Shown here: positions 36,383-46,700 of the stretch, piece by piece | How the letters are laid out: every line of letters starts with the position of its first letter | How positions within the stretch are numbered: position 1 is the stretch's first letter | Assembly (NCBI RefSeq): GCF_029893085.1 | Contig: NZ_JARXWI010000003.1 | Span: 248,001-312,000, forward strand | Reading direction: 5' to 3' | Source of the DNA: Parabacteroides sp. PFB2-10 | GTDB taxonomy: Bacteria; Bacteroidota; Bacteroidia; Bacteroidales; Tannerellaceae | DNA length: 64,000 bases | Translations under genes and position numbers: made by a program | Notes under the pieces: model-generated | Database searches by the model: none | What the model was told of the DNA's origin: nothing | Seen by the model: only the letters and a program-made list of their open reading frames with translations

Positions 36383-37624
36383 TTACTCCAATGCCTGATA
36401 AACAGTGTTCAGGAATTTCTCCCATATTTTCGTATCGGGAACACGGTTAGTATACAGGAGGATAATCATATCTTCTTTATGGTCTATGATGTAATCGGTA
36501 TTGGCCATGCCGCCCCAGGAGAGTGCGCCGGGAGAGACCATAGGCGTGAAATTACTGATGGATTTGCGCTCCACAGGGTTTTCGGGATGAATCTGGAAAG
36601 CCAGTCCAAACTGGAAATCGGCTCCTCCACTGTTGGGATAGGGCAACTGGTTTTCTTTCATCATTTCTACGGTATGACGACCTAAGATGCGCTTTCCGTT
36701 GAACACACCATAATTGAGTATCATCTGACAAAAGCGGGCATACCCTTCGATCGTCCCGCTCAAACCACTGGAGCCTGCCGCATAACGCCGATCGGCTCCG
36801 AAAGGATTCTTGCCGCTCCACATCTCAGTCGGTTCAATGGCGCCCGATTCATTCTGGCGATAGACTGTCACAAAGCGCTCCCGGTAAGATTCGTCGTAGA
36901 AATAGGCCATATCCTTGATGCCTAAGGGCTCCAATATCTCTTCGCGCACAAATTCCTGCAAAGGCTTTCCCGAGAAATATTCCACCAGATAGCCGCACAC
37001 ATTCGAAGCGGGGTTGTAGTTCCAGTTCGTTCCCGGTTCAAACAACAGCGGACATTTCACCAGATCTTTCACATATTCGGCCAGGGTCGGATAATCGCTC
37101 TTCATCATATCTCGCTGTGGATTCACCCCCGACGAATGACTCAATAGATGGCGTATGGTCACCGGCTGGCGCACCGTACGGGTATCGACCTTCGTATCGC
37201 TGATCCGCCGTTCGATCACCTGATCCGTCATTTCCGGTATATACCTCACCACCGGGTCGTCTAATTGAAATTTACCCTGTTCGAACAAGATTAAGAGAGC
37301 TACCGAGGTGATCGCCTTTGTTTGGGAATACATCCGGAAGATATCGTCTTTCTGCAGAGGAATCTTCTTTTCCACATCCCTCCAGCCAAAGGCTTTATGA
37401 TGAACCACCTGCCCGTTTTTGGCCACAAAGGTCAACGCATGCGGGATAATCCCTTGGTCGACATAGTCTTGTAATACCTGATCGACGCGATCGAGTCTCG
37501 ACTTATCCACCCGGATGGCTTTATAATCGGGTGAATATTTAAACGTTTGGGCGACAGCTCCCCCGTGACTGATGCCTGACAACAGGCACACCATGCATAC
37601 CATGCTAACTAAAGATTTTTTCAT
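36383..37624 (-). CDS. Secreted serine hydrolase (class C beta-lactamase fold)
   Basis: This 413-residue protein has a signal peptide ending near GGAVA. The serine beta-lactamase/esterase fold shows the SxxK motif SQTK (Ser100, Lys103), the YxN-equivalent Tyr204-Asn-Pro in WNYNPASN, and a C-terminal LSWGGMANTDY segment in the KTG position. The IRHLLSHSSGV motif is typical of the 'beta-lactamase' Pfam family, which includes esterases and D-aminopeptidases. It is exported to the periplasm or beyond. The substrate cannot be read from sequence and antibiotic hydrolysis should not be assumed. It is divergent from the patatin gene. Confidence 0.88.
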   Translation of the reverse strand: MKKSLVSMVCMVCLLSGISHGGAVAQTFKYSPDYKAIRVDKSRLDRVDQVLQDYVDQGIIPHALTFVAKNGQVVHHKAFGWRDVEKKIPLQKDDIFRMYSQTKAITSVALLILFEQGKFQLDDPVVRYIPEMTDQVIERRISDTKVDTRTVRQPVTIRHLLSHSSGVNPQRDMMKSDYPTLAEYVKDLVKCPLLFEPGTNWNYNPASNVCGYLVEYFSGKPLQEFVREEILEPLGIKDMAYFYDESYRERFVTVYRQNESGAIEPTEMWSGKNPFGADRRYAAGSSGLSGTIEGYARFCQMILNYGVFNGKRILGRHTVEMMKENQLPYPNSGGADFQFGLAFQIHPENPVERKSISNFTPMVSPGALSWGGMANTDYIIDHKEDMIILLYTNRVPDTKIWEKFLNTVYQALE

Positions 37625-37651
37625 AACTCACCTGTTTAAAATGATTTACAG

Positions 37652-37659
37652 CAAAGCTA
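37652..37659 (-). promoter_or_regulatory. Promoter -7 box for the serine hydrolase
   Basis: It reads TAGCTTTG on the minus strand, 28 bp before the ATG; an exact TAnnTTTG match without a clear -33. Confidence 0.5.
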
Positions 37660-37753
37660 TAAAAAACAAGGAATGATTTGTTTCTGAGAATGTTATAATT
37701 ATGTAAAACTTTTCGCTTCGAAGGATTGTTTTTATTTTAAGCAATTAAGTTTA

Positions 37754-37783
37754 TTGTGTGTATTGAAAATAGATCTATTTTTG
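37754..37783 (+). promoter_or_regulatory. Promoter for the patatin/outer-membrane gene
   Basis: ATTG (37753-37756) lies 19 bp before TATTTTTG (37776-37783), close to the full Bacteroidetes promoter. Predicted transcription starts near 37790, inside the longest frame, so translation should begin at the ATG at 37805. Confidence 0.6.
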
Positions 37784-37804
37784 TATGTAAGCAGTGCCAT
37801 TCGT

Positions 37805-40090
37805 ATGAAAAAAATAATCCTCATACTCTTTGTTTTTCTACTTCCGATCTCCTTGCCGGCTCAACGGGTGGGTTTGGTGATGAGTGGTGGCGGAGCAAAA
37901 GGAGCAGCCCATATCGGGGTGATCAAAGCGTTAGAGGAAAACAATATCCCCATTGACTATATAACGGGGACATCCATTGGTTCCATAATAGGCGGCCTCT
38001 ATGCCATGGGCTATTCGCCCGATGAGATGCTGGAGTTATTGCTTTCTAAGGAATTTTCCTATTGGCAGTCGGGGCTGGTAGGGGAAGAATACAGTTATTA
38101 TTTCCGGGAGCCCTACCCTACCCCTGCGTTTGGCCATTTTGCCATCGATTTTTCAGATTCTTTGCAGATAAGACCCAACTTTCTCACCCCAACCAGCCTG
38201 ATCAATCCGATCCAGATGAACCAGGCTTTTATGGGACTCTTTGCGCAGGCAACGGCCAAAGCGGCCTGGAATTTCGATAACCTGTTTGTCCCATTTCGCT
38301 GCGTAGCTTCTGATATTTATGCCAAAAAGGCTATTGTCTTCCGCAATGGCGACCTGGGAGACGCCGTGCGTGCCTCCATGAGTTTCCCTTTTGTTTTCCA
38401 GCCTATCTGGAAAGATAGCATACCGCTTTACGACGGGGGTATTTATGACAATTTCCCCATAGATCCCATGCGGGAGGATTTCAATCCCGACTTTATATTC
38501 GGTTCAGCCGTTGCGGGAGCCGACCAGGGAAAGGTGTCGGAAACGCTTACGAACCAGATCGAAAACATGGTCATGCAGCGGACAAACTATGACGTGCCGG
38601 AAGAAGAGGGCATGATGATCCATTTTCGTTTTCCGGACGTCAACCTGCTTGATTTCCCGAGGGCAAAAGAGTTGATGGACATAGGATACAACCGCACGAT
38701 ATTGCTTATCGACTCGATCAAGGCACGTGTGCCCCGCGAGGTACCCTTAGAGGAGGTCAACGCCCGCCGGAAAGTCTACAAAGAGAGCCTTCCACCCCTT
38801 GTTTTCAGGAATATATATGTTACAGGCGTAAGCGATGCACAGAAATTGTATATCGAAGCACAATTGCAGCGCGACATCAACAAGGAATTTTCCATGGAAG
38901 AGTTCCGGCGCGCCTATTTCAAGATGTTGACCTACTCAAAGATCCGCGAGATCATCCCCCATGCGATCTACAACCGGAAAGAGAACAAATTCGACCTTTA
39001 CCTGGATGTAAAGATGAAAGAGGAAGTGAGTATCGGGTTCGGCGGTAACGTATCGTCGCATCAGGCGAATCAGCTCTTTCTGGGCATCGGGTATCAGTTC
39101 CTGGGGCAATTGGCATCGGAGGCCGTAGCCAATTTCCAGGTGGGAAACTCTTTTAGCGGTATTATGCTGGATGGCAAGGTGTACCTGCAAAGCCGGGTTC
39201 CCTCTTTCCTCAATCTGCGAGGTGTTTATTCGCATAAAAACTTTTCGGAAAGCCAATCGCTTTTCTATGAGGATGTCGTACCGGCCATTATGAAGCAAAA
39301 GGAGGGGTATGCCAAGCTGATACTTGGGTTGCCGTTTATGAACAAGGCGAAGGCTGAAATCGGCGTGGGCATAGGAAGCCTGAATGACCGTTACTTGCAG
39401 TCGTCCGACCTCACCGCTTTCGACCATAGCCGCTATAATCTCTTTCAGATATCATTGAGCCTGCATCAGAACACATTGAACTCAAAGCAATACCCTATCT
39501 CCGGTAGTCGAAAAGCCCTGACGGCTTTCTTTGTGTCGGGGAATGAAATATTCAAAGAGAAAGCAACCGCCGACAGCCGGTCGACAAAAGAGCAGCACCA
39601 CAGCTGGTTGCAGATGAAAGGAAGGTTAGAGAATTACCATGTATTAAGTAGCCGTTTCAACCTGGGCTACTCACTTGAGACGGTTATATCCAGTAAGAAC
39701 CTGATGAACAACTATACCTCAAGCCTGTTGCAGGCACCGGCATTCACACCAACTCCGCATAGTAAGATTGTTTTTAACGAAGCATTCCGGGCCAACCAAT
39801 ACCTTGCGGGAGGAATCTCTCCTATTCTCAAGCTAAGCCGGGTGGCGCATCTGCGCCTGGATCTCTACACCTTCAACCCCTTGTATGAGATCCGGAAAGA
39901 CGAAGAGCTGAAGCCTTATTACGGCAAATTCCTCCGTAACTTTGAATACATGGGCGAAGCCGCTTTGGTTGTCCAGTTGCCTTTTATCTCGTTAAGCGTT
40001 TTCGCCAATGGCTACAGCTACCCGAAACAGAACTTTAACTTCGGGTTGAATATCGGCTACCTGATCTTTAATCCGAAATTCTTGGATTAA
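37805..40090 (+). CDS. Patatin-like phospholipase fused to a POTRA/beta-barrel (PlpD-like)
   Basis: This 761-residue protein has signal peptide MKKIILILFVFLLPISLPA. The patatin domain (about 20-320) has the oxyanion loop SGGGAKGAAHIGV, the nucleophile Ser57 in GTSIG and the dyad Asp210 in DGGIYDN. A single POTRA-like domain follows (about 330-415; VFRNIYVTGVSD), and then a C-terminal 16-strand-type barrel related to BamA/TamA. This is the layout of type Vd autotransporters such as PlpD, whose lipase moiety is exposed on the surface or released. The catalytic residues are intact. The start was chosen at 37805 because the promoter lies within the 17-codon upstream extension. Confidence 0.9.
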   Translation: MKKIILILFVFLLPISLPAQRVGLVMSGGGAKGAAHIGVIKALEENNIPIDYITGTSIGSIIGGLYAMGYSPDEMLELLLSKEFSYWQSGLVGEEYSYYFREPYPTPAFGHFAIDFSDSLQIRPNFLTPTSLINPIQMNQAFMGLFAQATAKAAWNFDNLFVPFRCVASDIYAKKAIVFRNGDLGDAVRASMSFPFVFQPIWKDSIPLYDGGIYDNFPIDPMREDFNPDFIFGSAVAGADQGKVSETLTNQIENMVMQRTNYDVPEEEGMMIHFRFPDVNLLDFPRAKELMDIGYNRTILLIDSIKARVPREVPLEEVNARRKVYKESLPPLVFRNIYVTGVSDAQKLYIEAQLQRDINKEFSMEEFRRAYFKMLTYSKIREIIPHAIYNRKENKFDLYLDVKMKEEVSIGFGGNVSSHQANQLFLGIGYQFLGQLASEAVANFQVGNSFSGIMLDGKVYLQSRVPSFLNLRGVYSHKNFSESQSLFYEDVVPAIMKQKEGYAKLILGLPFMNKAKAEIGVGIGSLNDRYLQSSDLTAFDHSRYNLFQISLSLHQNTLNSKQYPISGSRKALTAFFVSGNEIFKEKATADSRSTKEQHHSWLQMKGRLENYHVLSSRFNLGYSLETVISSKNLMNNYTSSLLQAPAFTPTPHSKIVFNEAFRANQYLAGGISPILKLSRVAHLRLDLYTFNPLYEIRKDEELKPYYGKFLRNFEYMGEAALVVQLPFISLSVFANGYSYPKQNFNFGLNIGYLIFNPKFLD

Positions 40091-40127
40091 GAAGCTCCCA
40101 TAAAATTCAAAACAGTTTCTTAAAAAA

Positions 40128-40203
40128 TCAGCCACCTGCCATGACCGCTGTCAAAGAGATGGCTGATAAAGGAAACCTATTTGGAAAAGGGTTAGTAGGT
40201 TTC
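40128..40203. terminator. Two weak hairpins in a convergent gap
   Basis: TCAGCCA/TGGCTGA (40128-40166) and GAAACCT/AGGTTTC (40172-40203) lie between the patatin and the small lipoprotein stops. Stems are short and loops long. They may serve as terminators but lack clear T-runs. Confidence 0.3.
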
Positions 40204-40222
40204 TATCAGGGGGGTGTTAGTG

Positions 40223-40666
40223 TTACTTGCAATTTAGTATCTCATGAGCGGATCCTAACGTTTTATTACTGGCAAAATCGATGACCTGTACGTTATTATA
40301 GAGTTTTTTATTCTCTCCATCGAACACATTCAATACGATCTTTTCATCAGAGAGACGGTTGCTCACAATCGTCAGATAGCAGATATACAGATCATACTCC
40401 GCCTCATATTTCAAGCTGACCATACCACGACATTCTTCGCCACTGAAGGCCGACACAACTGTGTTTGTACTCTTGCTTATACCATCCGGGAAAGCGACCT
40501 GGGCAATATAAGTCATACTGTATTCGTAGCTCTCAACCTTAGGTTGTACCCAATCAATCGTATCGTTTGATGGGATCGGTTCGTTCTCGTCGTCTTTCCC
40601 GCAGGAGATACAGAGGGAAAGGGAAATAGAAACAAACAATAGATATATATATTTAATTGATTTCAT
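40223..40666 (-). CDS. Small lipoprotein sharing a domain with the adjacent giant protein
   Basis: This 147-residue lipoprotein (lipobox LCISC, Cys22) has a single beta-rich domain. It shows the pattern YEYSMTYIAQVAF ... NTVVSAFSGEECRGM ... YDLYICYLTI ... KIVLNVFDG ... and ends near GSAHE. The giant protein next door has the same pattern at about residues 2728-2841 (ETSMSMIGQL ... DLVAAFINGECVGV ... YDVWQVMLNIY ... IEFRIWDAST ... LHGSALNPV). So this is a free-standing, membrane-anchored version of one of its domains. It starts 80 bp after the giant gene in the same direction and is probably co-transcribed. The domain's function is not known to me. Confidence 0.8.
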   Translation of the reverse strand: MKSIKYIYLLFVSISLSLCISCGKDDENEPIPSNDTIDWVQPKVESYEYSMTYIAQVAFPDGISKSTNTVVSAFSGEECRGMVSLKYEAEYDLYICYLTIVSNRLSDEKIVLNVFDGENKKLYNNVQVIDFASNKTLGSAHEILNCK

Positions 40667-40695
40667 AAGATTTTATTTTTTTGTTTAAGGAGGTA

Positions 40696-40719
40696 TCAAA
40701 AGCCTGTTACAGCTTTTGA
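40696..40719 (-). other. Intercistronic hairpin
   Basis: TCAAAAGC / GCTTTTGA with an 8-nt loop lies between the giant gene stop and the small lipoprotein start. There is no T-run in the direction of transcription, so it may tune rather than stop readthrough. Confidence 0.4.
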
Positions 40720-40746
40720 CACATCCTTTTGGGAATTAAACGATTA

Positions 40747-43700
40747 TTATCTATTCTTAATCAGCTTGAAAGAGTCGATTCTCTCACCGGTTTTAACCTG
40801 CAAGACATACACTCCTTCAATCAGCGAATCCAGTTTACTCCGATCCAATTGGATATGATTCAATCCCGGAACAGCATTATGATTGGACTGATAAACCAAG
40901 ACGCCCATCAGGTTATACATACTCAGGGTGATCGTATTGGTTTCAGGGGTATCTACCTCAACAGTAAGCCTTGAGCTAAATGGATTGGGATAGACAAGCG
41001 TGTTGTTTGCCAACAGAGTCAATGTCTGAGGTCTCCCCAGACTGCCGTACACGGCATTCTTGTCGAAGCCAAGTTTCTCACGCAAGGGGAACTCTTCGTT
41101 GTAAACCTGGAGACTGAAGGAGATCATATCATCCGATTCTTCTCCCGGTATGGTAGCAAAGAAGAGTTGTTTGCCATCGACCTCGACAAGAGGCGTTGTA
41201 TGGGTGATCGTCCCGTTCAGGCGGGTGACAAGCTCAGCTGCAGCCGGCAGTTCCGTACCATAATCTACTTCTGCAATCAGGGAGAGGTTATGTTCATACG
41301 GTGAGGATTCACCTATATGTTCTTCCGCCACCGGAGTTTCCCAATCGAATGATGCTTTAGTCGACAACGACGAGCGCTCAGGATACGTAAAGCTCTTGGC
41401 AGATCCTGCCTTATACATATACCCCACACCGGGCATCATATAGGAGAGACTGCCCACCCAACCTAAATTGGAATCGTAGACGGCAAAGCCGGTCATACTC
41501 TTAACAATATCGCCTTCACTGGGGGTAAATCCGGCAAATGCCTCTCCTACTCCCATATTGGATTGTGGAATGAACGAGATCCAGTTCCAGCCTGTTGCCA
41601 AATGGATCGATGTTTGTGCCGGATTCAAGGGCGTTCCGGAAATCTGCAGTTTGTTATTGCCATCCATCTTCACCAGATACATTTGAGTAGTGTTTACTCC
41701 ACTGCCACCCAGATCGCTATTTAGCCATCCGCCTAATTCATTGTCGTAGCGGCTAAACGCTCCCGATGCTTGTCCTTTCAGCTCAACACCGTTTTTGATA
41801 CCGGCAAATAGCTTATTGACATCGTTGAAAACAGAGGAGGTCATATTAAATGATACCCAGTTCCAACCTGCCTTCAGGTCGATTGTCTGCAACATGCTGT
41901 TGGTTGTTGCAAAAATAACAGGATTCAAGGCTGAACCATGCAGTGTATTAGGCACGAAGGAAATATTGCTCGGTAATACATTGGCATAGGTCTTACCTGT
42001 GCTGGCATCCCATATACGGAATTCAATCGGGGCATCATTCGTTGAATAATAGATATTCAACATCACCTGCCATACGTCATACCCTTTATTGTATAAGGGG
42101 CTTGTCACTCCGACACATTCTCCATTGATAAAGGCGGCCACCAGGTCGTTCTCATCTTTCGAGATGACATCGTTGATCTTTAACTGACCAATCATCGACA
42201 TGGATGTTTCATATTTCCCCGGATCGACCGACCAATCGGGCTTTTCACCACCCACGTTCAGCGTAAACAACAAGGTATGCGAATATTCCCCTTTCAAATG
42301 GATCTGTTCTTCATAGATACCCGGATTCAATCCGTCATCTACTTTAAACTGAAGCGTCTGTGTGGTTCCCGGTTGAATCGTTCCGCTACTTGGCGTAATG
42401 GTCAGCCAGCTTGGGATATTCTCAATGGTATAGTTCTCTTCGTATCCACCTAATTTGGCGATTTTCACATCGAACGTCAACGATTCACCATTCTTTTTGG
42501 TCTTTTGCAGCTCAGACTCTTCCCAGTGAAGGAAGCTTCTGTCGATATAAGCACTCCAGGAAACGGGTGATTTCATACCATTCCCATTTAGGTCCTGAAT
42601 ACCTTTTGCCGTAATGGTTATATAGGTACGTTCGATCAGGTCACTGGATTCAGTCAGATTCAACACAATCTGATCCTTATTAGTCACATATTTAAATTGA
42701 TAGTTCTCTACCGGTCCCGCATCTTTTACAGGAGCAATCTCGGCTACTTCCACAGCATTCGTAGAAATGGCCACCGGCGTATTCGCCTCGTTCACCTGAT
42801 CACTCAGCGAGAAGGCGAGTTCTTTATTTTGATTATTATTAACAATATATGTATCAAACGGATAATAAGCAATCAAACCGACTTCGCCACCCAACAACCT
42901 TACATTATTATTTCGGCTGATGTAATCTTGCGTCAAGGCCAAGTTCCAGATGCGGAACTCATCGATCACTCCGTTAAACGGCAGGTCGGAGCTTGTGCCG
43001 TTCCAACGACGCATGCCTATGTGCATTTCTGAATTTGCTAACGAACCGATCTCCATGCCGTCCATATAGGTCTGAAGCTCACCGTCCACATATACATTCG
43101 CACTACCGGCACGATTCACCGCTAAGGCAAAGTGATGCCATTTGTTATCCAGGTAGTTTGTGGAGGTAATGTCGTGTACAAATCCTTTCGACGCCATCTT
43201 CAACGTACCGTTTTCGAAATAGATACTCAATTTTCCGCCTGTTGAATTATCATTTCCATCACCACGTCCGCTCGAGAAGAGCGTTCCGTTTGCCGTACTG
43301 CCTTTGAACCACATTTCGATAGAGAAATCCTGTTCTTCGTCGATAACAACCGTCGCACCGGTATTGATTGTCAGGTAAGCATCCCGTCCATTGAAAGAAA
43401 GAGCGTGTCCTTCGGGAAGAATCTTCCAGGAGGCATTCATTGCTCCATGACGATTCGCGCTCTTATCCTGCAACAGGGTTCCTTTTCCTTCATCCATCAT
43501 CCAATAACCGATAAGTCCAAGCGTATTGCCCGGAAGGCGCACATTCCGATCTTTCGACACCTTACTTTGCGTAAGGGCTCTGTCCCAAAGACGTAATCCG
43601 TGCATATTCCCGGCAAGATGATTCGTGTTGGTCAGTGATGAGCCCACTTTAATAACCCCCATTCCATTGTATGCCGCGGCTTGCTTGCCGGTAAACAATA

Positions 43701-46700
43701 CGCTACCGTAGCTTCCTGCTGCATAATAGGCGGAAATAGTTGTTTTTGTATGGTCATAAACAATGGCATAATGTCCCCATTCGCTGGTATTCGTGATAGC
43801 CTCTTCGCTGGTTAAAACAGTATTACCCACTGTTACCTGCAATTTATTGGCTTCCGTGAATCCGATTGAGAAGGATTCGTTCTGCGTGCCATGGCTAAAG
43901 ACAGTTGACGCACCCAGTGCCTCTCGTTTCAACCAGAACTCAACTGTAAAGGATTTATTGGCCAGATTGATTTCCTGCTCCATGGTCACATTCCCGGCTA
44001 CGCCGTCGAAATGAACCGAAGTAAAATGATTGTCTGACGATCCATTCTTCACTCCTGTGATTGTGAAGTTCCTTTCCGACACCATTCCTTCATTAATATC
44101 TTTGTTAAAGCGGATCATCAGATCATTGGTACCCGTCAGGATACCGTTTGCCGGTTGAGGTTTGCCAAACAGCTGCAATTTCACATTGTCTTTCACGCCC
44201 GCGATAGAAGGCGTTATCATCTCAGACAACAGATAGCCATCTTCGGTTTCACATACGGTACGCGCCCTGAGTTCATACCTGCCGTCAAGTTCTTGAGACA
44301 TATTCCAACGATAGCGGATATTTGTATCCGACTCTTCGATCAGGATATCTCCCGGTTGGTAACTACCCGTTTCCTTCAGGAAGAACTTCTGCAAGCTAAT
44401 CCAAGTCGATGCGGAGGATTCTTTATACTGCAGATCAACATAGGTAAAATTATTGTAATTCACATCGTATCCTTCCAATACGATATCCAGCGTATCTCCT
44501 GTTTCCGAATTGACAATCCAGTTTTCCCTGGGGAAAGCAAAAGATATATCACTACAAGAAGGCAGGAATTCTGCCGAAAGGAACACATCTTCGAAAAGAG
44601 ACTGTTGTTGACATTCCGCTGCCAGTATGATACGGATATCTTCATACAGATTCTGATCCGGTCCTTTCTCTATTGTCAGTGTTTTCTCCACAATCTCATT
44701 GGCCGGCAGCAGGAAGGTGCGTCCGTTTCCAATCGGAAGGCCGTCTATTTTTATCACCGCTCCATGCGGATTTGTCGTATCATCTACCATCAATACATAG
44801 TAGTTGTCCCATCCTATTTCCGACAGGTTCTTCAACTCGAGTGTGAAAGAGGCCGGACGATGGCTCGGCACACGCAGGCGCGTGTTGCCTCCCTTGACGG
44901 ATATATCGGGCACATCCACCTGCATGGTTGATTCGCTCAACACATGCACGCCAGGTTCATAATACTGGGTTCTCACCTCCGGTTCGTAAGGACAGGAGGT
45001 GCGACCACCGCGCGTCTTAAAGGCAATCATTCCCGCCTCTGTCCAGCCATAATCAACACTTATCTGATCCGTCAATCCCTCTTCGGATAAAACAAACCCT
45101 ACGGTTTTTGTTTCTGATGCACCGGATGAGGAAGAGCTTTCCGTACCAATGTTTATGGTGGATGAGGTATTCACCGTCATACCGATTCCTAAGACCGTTC
45201 CTCCTATTTTGCCTGTCACTTTAGGTGAAAGCAGGAAGGTAAATTCACTGGAGGTGGTATAGCTATTGGTAGTCGATTGAGAATATTCTATTTGTGAACC
45301 GGCGCCGAAGCTATAGTTACCGATCACATCCATCTCTACTTTTCTTCGCTCATTCTCTGCCAATGCTTTTTCCCACAGATTGATCTGATCATGACAATAC
45401 TGTATGGAGTCGACAAACGAATCCATCTCTTCAGATTCCAGATATCCTACGGGGAAAATAATCTCATAACTCGGCCCTTCATAAGCACTCCTTCTTGTCT
45501 GATTTCCGAATATCGGATCCATATTACTTTTCCCGAAATACAGCGAATCACTCTTACTGTATTTACTCCGGTAGTAAGGAGCCTCCAGTGCGGTCGGATC
45601 AGGCTCTTCATTTTTCAGTAAAGAGTGAATCAGATTCTTCCATTTGGGGATATTGGTTTCAATGATTTCCATTTCCGTATAAGCAAACCGGGTATCGAAG
45701 GTCAACCCAAAGGCCAATCCTTTCGATTTACCAATCACATAATCGCTTCCTTCGATAAACTCAGAGATCCTTTCGTTGGTAGCCGTTTCCAATTCGTCTC
45801 TATGCAAAATGGTGATCGCATTGGTTTCCCCATATTGGATATTGGTGGAGTTAGCAATAAATACATCTCCTGAATGCCCCACATATAAGGGATCGTCCTT
45901 GGTCTGAAATCGTTCGGTAAAGGTGGTTACCTTTTCCGTTTGCGTTGTGTTTTTATAGGTTGTGCTTTCCGTAACGCCTGTCTCTACTTCAGCCACGATC
46001 TCCGACTCCAGGATGACACCGGCACCGATTCCTGTCCAGGTAATCGTTTTAGTACCCACGTCGAGTAATACGGAAGCGTCTACCGACTGCCCACCTGTGA
46101 TCGAAATATCCGATGTCTTGGTAAAACTGGTTCCTTTTTCCAGATAGGAGTAACTATTGCTACCTGGAGGATCATGTACTACGGCCGTGATTTCATCCGG
46201 ACCTGCTGTTACAAAGTCGGTACCTGTCGATTTAGCACCAAGCACATAGGCCGACAACGAAGGATCTTTCATCGTCCAGTTGTAAGGAATATTATCTATA
46301 TACAATACCGCACTGAAACTCTTAACACCTTCTACTAATTCAGGCGCTCCGACATAGAAGGAGTAGGTCGCTTCCCCAATACTATCCAACTGAATAGTGG
46401 GTCGCCTATCTTCCAATGCCAGATCGTTCGATATCCGTATCTCACCGGTAGACACTTTGACCTCATCTGTAATGTCTTTGATGTCATTCACATATTTTTC
46501 GTATGCGCTAAACTTGAACTTATAAGTATTGCTTTGAGAAAATACGGGCAGGTCAAATTCATATTTTGCTTCCCCGTTCACCTTCGATACCAACGTTAAT
46601 TCCAGCTTTTCTCCCGTAATCGGATTCGCACGGGTAAAGTTCTCATCTCCAAAATAATACAAAGGAGTACTTCCGTCCAATTGTTGAACGCTAAAAGAGG

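Noticed and set aside
36194-36685. 163-codon plus-strand frame beginning in repeat copy B
   Set aside because: It starts at TTG in the repeat and then runs antisense through the serine hydrolase gene; no signal peptide or domain is seen.
36383-37624. Calling the serine hydrolases (36383 and 60622) antibiotic beta-lactamases
   Set aside because: They have the fold and SxxK motif, but this family is mostly esterases and peptidases, and nothing in the context points to resistance.
44155-44931. 258-codon frame antisense to the giant gene
   Set aside because: It lies wholly within the giant coding region, with no promoter or recognisable domain.
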